A stretch of 6,686 bases of DNA from Bacteroidota bacterium. GTDB lineage: Bacteria > Bacteroidota > Bacteroidia > B-17B0 > Aurantibacillaceae. The stretch is from the NCBI GenBank assembly GCA_025359355.1, contig JANYGR010000115.1, positions 1 through 6,686 on the forward strand, read 5' to 3'. Positions 1 to 6,500 of the stretch are shown here, piece by piece; within the stretch, counting starts at the first letter, position 1, and each line of letters starts with the position of its first letter. A program made the position numbers and the translations under genes. Below the pieces are notes generated by a model that saw only the letters and a list, made by a program, of their open reading frames with translations, was not told where the DNA came from and did not search any database.

Positions 1-1
1 A

Positions 2-154
2 CTAGTTTTTGAAACGAAAGATCCAGCGGTTAGTTGGGACGGAACATTTAGAGGAAAACCAATGGATACGGGTGTATTTATGTATAGTGCTGATGGTATT
101 ACCAGAGATGGATCGCCATTTAGTGCTAAGGGAAATATTACCTTGTTGAGATAA
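2..154 (+). CDS. C-terminal end of a T9SS cargo protein (type B / gliding-motility-associated sorting domain), 5' truncated
   Basis: Fifty codons remain, open from the left edge to a TAA stop at 152-154. Seen: the stretch around residues 11-28 reads SWDGTFRGKPMDTGVFMY and the last residues read KGNITLLR. These are the two hallmark blocks of the gliding-motility-associated C-terminal (CHU_C, T9SS type B) sorting domain: a W-D-G-T-aromatic-x-G-K block followed by a G-V-aromatic segment, and a terminal K-G-N-hydrophobic-T-L-hydrophobic-R strand. Known of the family: such domains sit at the end of large secreted or cell-surface proteins (for example the SprB adhesin type) and direct passage through the type IX secretion system. 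Nothing of the functional N-terminal part is in the window, so the role of the cargo itself cannot be told. It lies 24 bases ahead of a PorP/SprF gene on the same strand, the usual companion arrangement. Confidence 0.88.
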   Translation, partial: LVFETKDPAVSWDGTFRGKPMDTGVFMYSADGITRDGSPFSAKGNITLLR

Positions 155-178
155 AAAATATTGATTAACGAATTAACT

Positions 179-1237
179 ATGAAGATGATGAATACTAAAA
201 AATTATTTATTGCAACGATGATTGCGCTTCCTTTTATAAATAAGGCGCAGGACATACATTTTTCGCAATTTAATGAAACGCCAGTTATACTTAACCCTGC
301 GTTAAGTTGTACGGCTTATGATACGCGCGTGATCGCTAATTATAAAAATCAGTGGGCAAGTGTATCAAGTCCTTACCAAACGTATGGTTTAAGTTTAGAA
401 AAAACATTGAAGCATTTGAAGTTAAAGAAATCATATGTTGGTACGTCGTTTACAATATACAATGATAAGGCAGGTGATTTGGGCTTAGGAACTTTAGCGA
501 TTAATTTAGGTGCTAATATTGTTGTTAAAACAGGTAAGTTCAGTAAATTTTCGGGAGGAATTGGAGGAGGAATATCTTTTAGAACAATAAATACGTCTAA
601 AATGCGATGGGAAAGCCAGTATGATGGGTATAATTATAATGCCACAACTGCATCGGGCGAAGCAACGCCTGTAGCTTCTTTTTTACAAGGTGATTTTGTA
701 GGAGGTGTTGTTTATCATTATGCCAAGAGTGAGCGTTATATTAGTGCGCAAGATGGTACTAAATTTGATATTGGTTTTTCGGCATTTCACTTTAGTTCTC
801 CAAACTTATCTTTTATGTCTGGTAATGATAGGCAATATGCTAAGTTTGTGGGACACGCTAATTTTGATATTGGTATTAAAAATGCTCATGCTGCCTTGGT
901 ACCAAGTTTAATTTATATGCGACAAGGTCCATCACAAGAGATAGATGCTGGTTTTATGTTTAAATATATTATTCAGGATCAGTCAGTTTATACAGGAATT
1001 AAAAAGCCTTGTGCTTTGTCGTTAGGCGCTTATTATAGAGTAGGGGATGCAATAATACCTTCTTTATTATTCCAATATGATAAATTTGCATTAGGGTTTA
1101 GTTACGATTTGAATGTATCTCAATTAACGGCAGCTTCTAAAACTAAGGGTGGTATGGAAATCAGTTTGAGATTTAACACTAGCCCTGGATATGGAAGATC
1201 TTTAGGTGGTAGCTTTAATAGGCCTACTTATAAATAG
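179..1237 (+). CDS. PorP/SprF-family type IX secretion system outer-membrane protein
   Basis: About 352 residues, the usual size for this family (around 300-350). I chose the ATG at 179. The frame is open back to a TTG at 161, but the ATG cluster at 179, 185 and 188 immediately precedes a signal peptide: basic TKK, hydrophobic core LFIATMIALPFI, then NKAQ with cleavage probably next to the Gln at residue 24. The mature N terminus carries the family signature: FSQF at residues 28-31, a NPAL block at 39-42 (usually INPAYAG), and ANYKNQW at 53-59 (compare YRNQW). The remainder alternates short hydrophobic strands with Gly/Ser/Asn turns, as in an outer-membrane beta-barrel, ending in a GGMEISLRFN strand. 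Known: SprF is needed for secretion of SprB-type cargo with type B sorting domains; PorP is a paralogue acting in T9SS. Adjacent cargo tail upstream supports a SprF-like role as a dedicated partner. I do not assign a gene symbol because paralogues are numerous. Transcription probably ends at the hairpin at 1277-1317. Confidence 0.92.
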   Translation: MKMMNTKKLFIATMIALPFINKAQDIHFSQFNETPVILNPALSCTAYDTRVIANYKNQWASVSSPYQTYGLSLEKTLKHLKLKKSYVGTSFTIYNDKAGDLGLGTLAINLGANIVVKTGKFSKFSGGIGGGISFRTINTSKMRWESQYDGYNYNATTASGEATPVASFLQGDFVGGVVYHYAKSERYISAQDGTKFDIGFSAFHFSSPNLSFMSGNDRQYAKFVGHANFDIGIKNAHAALVPSLIYMRQGPSQEIDAGFMFKYIIQDQSVYTGIKKPCALSLGAYYRVGDAIIPSLLFQYDKFALGFSYDLNVSQLTAASKTKGGMEISLRFNTSPGYGRSLGGSFNRPTYK

Positions 1238-1276
1238 GGTGTTATGTCAAATTACAAGTTCATATAGTATATCATA

Positions 1277-1317
1277 AAAGAAACACTCATCTTTTACTGA
1301 CAGATGAGTGTTTCTTT
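1277..1317 (+). terminator. Rho-independent-type terminator after the PorP/SprF gene
   Basis: A perfect 16-bp inverted repeat, AAAGAAACACTCATCT at 1277-1292 and its complement at 1302-1317, encloses a 9-base loop. It begins 39 bases after the PorP/SprF stop codon. The A-rich 5' arm and T-rich 3' arm mean that an RNA hairpin would end in a U-rich stretch in either direction, so it could stop transcripts from both strands. No gene reading toward it from the right is convincing. Confidence 0.85.
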
Positions 1318-1415
1318 AATAGAACTTATACCAATTCTTATTTTGATTTACTACTGACCATTTTACCAGTTTTATTAATTGCACTATGAATGTAAGCTGT
1401 TGTAAATTCTTTTTA

Positions 1416-1433
1416 TCCCGATAGCTATCGGGA
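1416..1433. repeat. 18-bp perfect palindrome
   Basis: TCCCGATAGCTATCGGGA is identical to its own reverse complement. It is markedly more GC-rich than the surrounding DNA. From memory, palindromes with a CCCGATAGCTATCGGG core recur in intergenic DNA of Flavobacteriia and relatives; I cannot verify that here. Possible roles are a dispersed repeat or insertion scar, a protein-binding site, or a short hairpin in RNA. Confidence 0.7.
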
Positions 1434-1520
1434 GTTAGTACCATACGATCGATTTTATAAAATGTGTTTACTTTAAATGTCTCATCATACGTTGCTCCTT
1501 TTTTTATAGCTAATTTGATA

Positions 1521-1559
1521 CTATAACGTTAAGGCGCTGCATAAAGTTATAGCCTTAAC
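1521..1559. repeat. Permuted (interlocked) inverted repeat, possible pseudoknot or alternative hairpins
   Basis: CTATAAC (1521-1527) is followed directly by GTTAAGGC (1528-1535). Ten bases later come GTTATAG (1546-1552), complementary to the first element, and GCCTTAAC (1552-1559), complementary to the second. The order is A-B-A'-B', not the simple A-B-B'-A' of an ordinary hairpin. In RNA this allows either of two mutually exclusive hairpins, or an interlocked fold, although the absence of linker bases between A and B makes a full classical pseudoknot strained. Function unknown. Confidence 0.55.
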
Positions 1560-1811
1560 AGATTTTAACGCTATCATTTGACATCTGGTAGCTTTTTGCC
1601 CAAAACTGGTTAAGCTTTGGCAACTGCCGTTGTTTAAATTTCAACATTCGTATGCATTAATAAGCTATAAATAATAGCACTCTCGTCATAAAATATTTTC
1701 TCGCGGCAGAAAAGATGTTTCTCTTGAGAGCGATGTAGTTTAACCCGCAATAAAATATTTTTTTGCAGTAGAAAGGATGTTGCTGTCGCAATCGATAATG
1801 TTTCTCTCGCC

Positions 1812-2141
1812 AAAAAATAAATTCTCTTGAGAGCGATGTTCTTTCCGCTTCGAAAAAATATTTTTTCGTAAGAGGAAAGATATTTCTCTCGCATTAAAAA
1901 AAAATCTCGTAAGAGGAAAGATATTTCGCTTGAGAGCCTTGATGTTCCTCGTGCGACTTCATACTTTCATCTTGCAAAAAAATAAATTCTATTGAGAGTG
2001 CTGTTCTTTCTCCTTCTAAAAAATATTTTTTCGTAAGAGGAAAGATGCTTCTCTCGCATTAAAAAAAAATCTCGTAAGAGGAAAGGTGTTTCGCTTGAGA
2101 GCCTTGATGTTCTTCGTGCGACTTCATACTTTCATCTTGCA
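1812..2141. repeat. Tandem duplication of a 165-bp higher-order unit (two copies)
   Basis: Positions 1812-1976 and 1977-2141 align end to end with no insertions or deletions and about 11 mismatches by hand (roughly 93 per cent identity). Anchor points agree on a shift of exactly 165: CGTAAGAGG at 1867 and 2032, GATGTTC at 1941 and 2106, CTTGC at 1971 and 2136. Each copy spans about four of the approximately 41-bp sub-units; within a copy the CGTAAGAGG motif recurs 41 bases later (1867 to 1908, and 2032 to 2073). The flanking sub-units are much more diverged, so this duplication is the recent event in an older array. Confidence 0.9.
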
Positions 2142-2160
2142 AAAAAATAATTGCTCGTTA

Positions 2161-2198
2161 CAGGAATGATATTACTCTTAAGAGTTATAATGTTCCTG
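2161..2198. repeat. 38-base symmetrical hairpin in the array
   Basis: CAGGAA (2161-2166) and TTCCTG (2193-2198) frame a central perfect palindrome ACTCTTAAGAGT (2174-2185). All share the same centre, between 2179 and 2180; the seven bases between the outer and inner arms are mostly unpaired. It occupies the place of one repeat unit and is the most regular dyad in the array. It could be an RNA stem-loop or a dimeric protein site. Confidence 0.55.
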
Positions 2199-2290
2199 TC
2201 GTTATAAAATAATTTCGCTTGAGAACAAAAGCATTCATGGTGCGATTGATGTTGTTTCTCTCACAATAAAATATTTTTTTACGAGAGGAG

Positions 2291-2535
2291 GGGAAATGCA
2301 GCGGAGCGGGATATTTACTATCCTCTTTGTGGTAATAGTATCACCGCCATTGATAATAACAACTTTAATAACGCTAAAATAGTTGTGCTAAAAATCCCTT
2401 TAACGGTAGCATATTTTATATTGAACACATTATTTTTATGCCATAAATTGTCTTATATTTAATTCACCTTGGCTATGGAATACAATAACAAATTAAATAA
2501 CATGTTATTACTTAATAATTAAACTATTAATTTTT
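2291..2535. other. Intergenic region and AT-rich leader ahead of the response regulator
   Basis: No gene is supported. A weak dyad, GGATA and TATCC around a five-base loop, lies at 2310-2324. On the minus strand a 44-codon frame (2452 down to a stop at 2318-2320) includes a hydrophobic stretch, TTILALLKLLLSMAVILL, but has no ATG start ahead of it, only a GTG at 2428. The last 130 bases are very AT-rich and should hold the promoter of the response-regulator gene. A TTG at 2421 followed at 2444 by TAAATTG loosely resembles the Bacteroidota -33 TTG and -7 TAnnTTTG elements, but I do not regard it as firm. Confidence 0.5.
2496..2509. promoter_or_regulatory. 14-bp palindrome, possible operator upstream of the response regulator
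   Basis: AATAACATGTTATT is a perfect palindrome whose right end lies 26 bases before the ATG at 2536. A dimeric regulator site is one possible reading. The AT-rich context makes such palindromes likelier by chance, so the call is tentative. Confidence 0.35.
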
Positions 2536-3009
2536 ATGACAGATAAACTAATTAACGTGTTATATGTAGATGATGAAGAAAATAATTTGAAATCTTTTAT
2601 TGCTACGTTTAGAAGAGAGTTTAATGTATTTACAGCCCTTTCTGCAAAAGAAGCAAATGTCATATTAGATAATGTAAAAGATATTCATGTGTTGATTACC
2701 GACCAAAAAATGCCTGAAACTTTAGGTACGGAGCTATTAGTAGATGCTGTTAAAAAATATCCCAAACAAACTCGCATTATAATTACTGCTTACCCCGAAG
2801 ATAAAGATGTTCAGGAAGCCGAAAAGATGCAATTAGTTTTTGGAGTAATTGCCAAGCCTTGGAATGCTGATGAGTTACAAGCATTAATTATAGAAGGATA
2901 TGATATGTATTGCAGTAAAATGGATTTGAACCAAACCATTTCTAAACGCAATAAAATTAAAAAACATTTAGACAAAAAAATAAATGAAACCCCTAATGAA
3001 AATGCGTAA
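2536..3009 (+). CDS. Stand-alone receiver-domain response regulator
   Basis: 157 residues starting at ATG 2536. A single receiver (REC) domain fills residues 5-125 or so. Its phosphorylation machinery is complete: acidic pair D12-D13 with E14 in VLYVDDEENN, phosphoacceptor D56 in LITDQKMP, switch Thr T84 in IIITAY, and K107 in the AKPW motif. The TDQKMP and KPW forms are typical of receivers found at the N terminus of RpfG/HupR-like regulators and in free-standing receivers of Bacteroidota. There is no DNA-binding, GGDEF, HD-GYP or other output domain; the last 30 residues are Lys/Asn-rich and probably helical (KRNKIKKHLDKKINE). It is therefore likely to act by protein-protein contact or as a phosphorelay intermediate. 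No histidine kinase is nearby, so the partner is unknown. It is preceded by an AT-rich leader and converges on the XRE gene, with nine bases between stops. Confidence 0.93.
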   Translation: MTDKLINVLYVDDEENNLKSFIATFRREFNVFTALSAKEANVILDNVKDIHVLITDQKMPETLGTELLVDAVKKYPKQTRIIITAYPEDKDVQEAEKMQLVFGVIAKPWNADELQALIIEGYDMYCSKMDLNQTISKRNKIKKHLDKKINETPNENA

Positions 3010-3018
3010 AACAAGTTT

Positions 3019-3420
3019 TTACACTAATACACGTACTTTAGATGGGGTTTTGATGATTTTTTTATTTTTTGTTAAATGCTTTACCTGTATTTGGAGTTGT
3101 TTAATTTCTATATCTTTTTCCAATAACAATACTTCATAATGCATTTTTAAAACTTTTAATGCATAACTATCTGGTTTATTGACGTTAATTTTACGTTGAT
3201 TTGTGGGGAGGGTTAAAAATTCTTCGCTCGAAACATTAAATATCTTACATATTTTTTTCACCTTTTCGATACTAAATTTTGTTAATCCGTTTTCTAAATC
3301 ACTGTAAGCTTGTTGTGATATTTTGAGTTTAGTAGCTATGCTTTTTTGAGTGATAAAGGCATTTACCCGCAATCGTTTTAATTTTTCGCCATACATAGTA
3401 TTTGTCTTTCCCTTGGTCAT
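3019..3420 (-). CDS. XRE-family helix-turn-helix transcriptional regulator with C-terminal coiled coil
   Basis: 133 residues from the ATG at 3418-3420. The frame stays open upstream to 3495, but that part would encode a Tyr/Lys-rich string (HIYYYIYYYKNS) typical of translated AT-rich noncoding DNA, so I exclude it; an ATG at 3394-3396 giving 125 residues is an equally reasonable start. A Cro/C1-type HTH domain spans residues 10-69: GEKLKRLR first helix, TQKSIATKL (24-32) second helix, SQQAYSDLENG (35-45) recognition helix with the classic LENG ending, then SIEKVKKICKIFNVSSEEFL. Residues 86-118 form a leucine-rich amphipathic helix (LLLEKDIEIKQLQIQVKHL) that is probably a dimerising coiled coil. 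No metabolite-binding or protease domain is visible. It is divergent from the beta-helix gene at 3564, across a 143-base gap, so control of itself or of that gene is plausible. Target unknown. Confidence 0.9.
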   Translation of the reverse strand: MTKGKTNTMYGEKLKRLRVNAFITQKSIATKLKISQQAYSDLENGLTKFSIEKVKKICKIFNVSSEEFLTLPTNQRKINVNKPDSYALKVLKMHYEVLLLEKDIEIKQLQIQVKHLTKNKKIIKTPSKVRVLV

Positions 3421-3563
3421 TATGCTATTTTTATAATAGTAAATGTAGTAATAAATGTGTCGTTTTTTAACATCGATTTTGGTTGTTAAATACAAGCATC
3501 AAAAACTTGGTGTTATAACTATTTTGATTGTAATTAGCCATATTAATAATTAAAACGAATACC
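3421..3563. promoter_or_regulatory. Divergent intergenic region between XRE regulator and beta-helix protein gene
   Basis: 143 AT-rich bases separate the two divergent start codons and must hold both promoters. A TATTTTG at 3520-3526 is one base short of the Bacteroidota -7 consensus TAnnTTTG for the rightward gene, without a well-spaced TTG upstream. The 12-mer TTAATAATTAAA at 3543-3554 also occurs at 2512-2523, in each case about 21-24 bases before an ATG. A Cro/C1-type operator cannot be pinned down by eye. Confidence 0.4.
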
Positions 3564-6500
3564 ATGAAAAAAATCAAACTATTACTACTCATTGCTTGTT
3601 CGCTCAGCGTATGGCAAATGAAAGGGCAAACGGGGTTAGACTGCAATCATCCTATTCTTATTCCTCAACCTTATACGAAAGTATTTGGAGGAAATTCAAA
3701 TGAGACATGGTATAATTTTAATGCAACATCAGCAGGTTTGCAATTAGACATATTTGAGAGTACGGCTCTTGTAAATGTTAGTAAAATTGAATTATATGCG
3801 GGTAACTGTTCCACTTTAACTCTTTTAGCAAAAGATAGTTTAACGTTTAATTTAGATAGTATTAAAACAATCACATTTTCGGGTTTAAGTATAAATTCTA
3901 ATTATTATATAAAAGTTAGTTTTATTACTAATAAAATAACTAATAATTATAAATTGGTATTGAGCAAAGCTGTTGGTGATCCCTATTTATTTGTAACAAA
4001 TACAAATTCAGGGCAAACCTGTGCGGTTGACGATGAAGATCCGGTTTCAGGAGATCCTTTACAATGTGATGTTTATGCATGTGTTGGCGACCCTTTATTA
4101 ATATATTATAGTGATAATGGGACGCCAAACAGTAGTCTATATCATATAGATGTAGCGATTTATTTATCTGGGGTTTTAGTGAGTAGTTATTCCGGGAACT
4201 CTACATATTATTTTACGCCAACAGTACCAGGGAATTATTTAGTAATACAAACTACTTTACCTTTGCCATCTAGTGGTTATTATACTGGAATAAACGTCAT
4301 AGTTGGAGCCCCTAATACAACTCCGGTACATTCAATAAATCCAGCAAGTGGTCCATACTGCTTAGGCGAATGTATTACATTTTCATCCTTAAATACAAAC
4401 GCATTTAACACCAGTTTTAGTACCAATGATCCAGCTACAGGCTGTCCAACTGGTGGCCCTGGTAATTACCTTCCTAATAGTTTTATTTTTTCAAATCCAG
4501 GCATTAATACTGTAAATTACACTATTAATGGCGGTTCTACTTGCGAGCAAACCTTTCCAATTCCTTTAAATATATCAGAACCAGTAATTACCATTACCTC
4601 TACTATACCTGTTCCTTGTAGTTTTGATAGAGTTTTTACTGCAAATTCAAGTTGTATTCCTTCAGGTACTACTCCAACGTATAATTGGACTATTTACAGC
4701 GGAACCTCCAATTTAGGTTCGGTAGTTTATACATCCTCATTTGCAAGTAATGTATTAAATTACACGTTTCTGGCAAGCGGTACTTATTATGTGGAAGCTA
4801 CGTCAGGTGCAGGATTTACTGGCAGTCAAATTATTACAATTCTTCCATTAACAATACCAGTAATCAATATCACAACCCCTACTGCCAATTTATGTGACAT
4901 TAAATTATCTCATGGTAACGCATTTGTTATGCTCGACCCCCATGTTACAATGGCAACTGGCGATGTTGCTACTTGGACAGCTACCGATGCTAATACTTTA
5001 GCTAATTTATCTATACCTTATACGATTGGTGCTAATGGTATAGTGACGTATAATTTTAATACCTTTTTAAATTACCCAAATCCTATTAATTTTTGTGTTA
5101 ATGTAACTTTAGCTGGTGGTTGTAGTAATAGCCAATGCCTTACTTTACATCCTTGTTGCCCTTCAGCACCTGGGGTTATTAAATACTCAAACACAACGTT
5201 TAATGGTACAACCAATTTATCATCCCCTGCTGGTTATGAGTTTTCTGGTATAATTACCATTAACCCAAGTGCTTCATTATACTTAAACCTTACTGATGTA
5301 AAAATGGATCCTAATACTAAATTTATTGTAAAGGGTTTTTTACAAATAAAGGGTTCTTACGTTCATGCCTGTTCTTTTATGTGGGATGGGATTTACTTAA
5401 ACGGTAATAGTGGATTATACATTGCTCAAAGTGTGATTGAAGATGCTAAACGAGCTGTTGTAGATACACTTGGTGCAAATCAAATTGATGTGGAAGATGT
5501 TTGGTTTAATAAAAATAGAGTTGGTATTGAATTTAAAAGAGCAGTAACAACTTCTAATTTACAAATGAATCGATTAGTATTTTCGACAGATGTTTTACCT
5601 TCGGTGTATACAACTGCTCCTTTTGGTGGCCCAATTACAGCTGGTGTAACTCCTGTAATGCTTAATACCTACCCAGCTTCTTATTTAAAAGCACCTTATA
5701 ATACTACTTATGGACAGTATGGTATTATTTTAAATAAAACATGGTCTACTGGTGGTACTAAAATAAATATTGACCGTATTACCTGCGATAAAGTATACCA
5801 AGGTGTTTATTCTAATTTATCACGAGCTAATATTACCCGTTCTGTGTTTCAAAATCATACAACTGCTTTACACCCATTAGGTAATACTTGTGGTATTTAT
5901 GTTTTGGGTAGTAACATTGGTGTTACAAACTCATTTAGGTCTCAAGTTAATATTGGCACTAACGCTACAAGCGATAAATGTACCTTTACTAATAATACAA
6001 AAGGTATTTGGAATGTAGGTTCTTCTGTGATAGATGCGTTACGAAACACCTTTAATAACCAATATATAGCTATAGCTGTTACCAATAATGCTACTAACAA
6101 AACAGTAACTATTGATCGTAATAAAATGTATGAAACGCAATTTGGTATTTTGTGTTATAATAATGTAAACGTAAATACTCAAATAACCGAAAACACCTTG
6201 CTTAATACTGTTCCTCTTGGAGCATATAATGCTAATACTGGCATTATTACCAGTGAAGTTATTACCACCACTGCGGCAAAATACAATGTGTATAACAATA
6301 GTATTACAGGTTACTACAATGGTATATATGCCACAAATACATACAGCACACAAATTACTGATAACGAAGCGCACTTAATACCTGATAACACGCCTTATCA
6401 TTATCAGTTTGGTATAAGAATAGAAAATACCAACTTATGCTATGTGTATAACAACAATGTTGATAAGCCTAGTGCTGATAATAGTGCTTGGTGGCAATAT

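Larger units (their letters stand above)
1318..1689. other. Intergenic region without a convincing gene; contains palindromes and possible decayed coding sequence
   Basis: No gene can be supported on either strand. On the minus strand there is an uninterrupted frame of 70 codons from 1528 down to a stop at 1316-1318, with a fairly protein-like composition (it includes TYDETFKVNTFYKIDRM) but no ATG near its beginning; the first ATG is at 1444 and would leave only 42 codons. This may be a decayed gene end or chance. The region also contains the perfect palindrome at 1416-1433 and the permuted inverted repeat at 1521-1559, listed separately. Confidence 0.6.
1690..2290. repeat. Degenerate tandem-repeat array, unit about 41 bp
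   Basis: About 600 bases are made of variants of one unit. It starts with an A/T block resembling AAAATATTTTTT, continues with TCGTAAGAGGAAAGATG-like sequence, and ends with TTTCTCTCGCA-like sequence. Starts of the A/T block are visible near 1690, 1752, 1812, 1855, 1896, 1977, 2020, 2061, 2141, 2206 and 2268; some intervals are near 41 bases and others near 60 because of partial units. Within many units the GAGGAAA and TTTCTC segments can pair, giving a small hairpin. Exact short copies recur, for example TTCTCTTGAGAGCGATGT at 1719-1736 and again at 1822-1839. The unit length is not a multiple of three and both strands carry frequent stops, so it is not a coding repeat. Identical repeats separated by unique spacers, the CRISPR hallmark, are absent. 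Confidence 0.75.

Noticed and set aside
705..911. Plus-strand frame inside the PorP/SprF gene
   Set aside because: It is an alternative-frame shadow of a well supported gene and has no independent signal.
1521..1559. Integron attC-like recombination site
   Set aside because: GTTAAGGC and GCCTTAAC recall the attC core ends, but they carry an extra base, appear in the wrong order, and no integrase or cassette genes are present.
1634..1894. Minus-strand open frame of 86 codons across the repeat array
   Set aside because: It is built from translated repeat units (REK-I-F patterns repeat because the DNA repeats), the unit length is not a multiple of three, and no domain or signal is visible.
1690..2290. 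CRISPR array
   Set aside because: Units are degenerate throughout, spacing varies, no unique spacers separate constant repeats, and no cas gene is present.
2811..3014. Minus-strand frame opposite the response regulator
   Set aside because: It lies antisense to the conserved end of the receiver domain and shows no recognisable protein features.
3006..3022. Short dyad GTAAAAC / GTTTTTAC spanning both stop codons
   Set aside because: Nearly all A-T pairs with a mismatch and almost no loop; too weak to call a terminator.
2987..3050. AAACCCC (2987-2993) and GGGGTTT (3044-3050) as a shared terminator of the convergent genes
   Set aside because: The seven-base stem is followed by a T-rich stretch, but the 50-base loop makes a functional hairpin unlikely, and both arms lie in coding sequence.
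3671..4128. Two minus-strand frames (3671-3874 and 3940-4128) opposite the beta-helix gene
   Set aside because: Both are antisense to a continuous coding frame with signal peptide and domain structure on the plus strand.
6039..6374. Minus-strand frame of 111 codons opposite the beta-helix domain
   Set aside because: It is antisense to repetitive Asn/Thr/Ile codons of the beta-helix; the long open frame follows from that codon bias.
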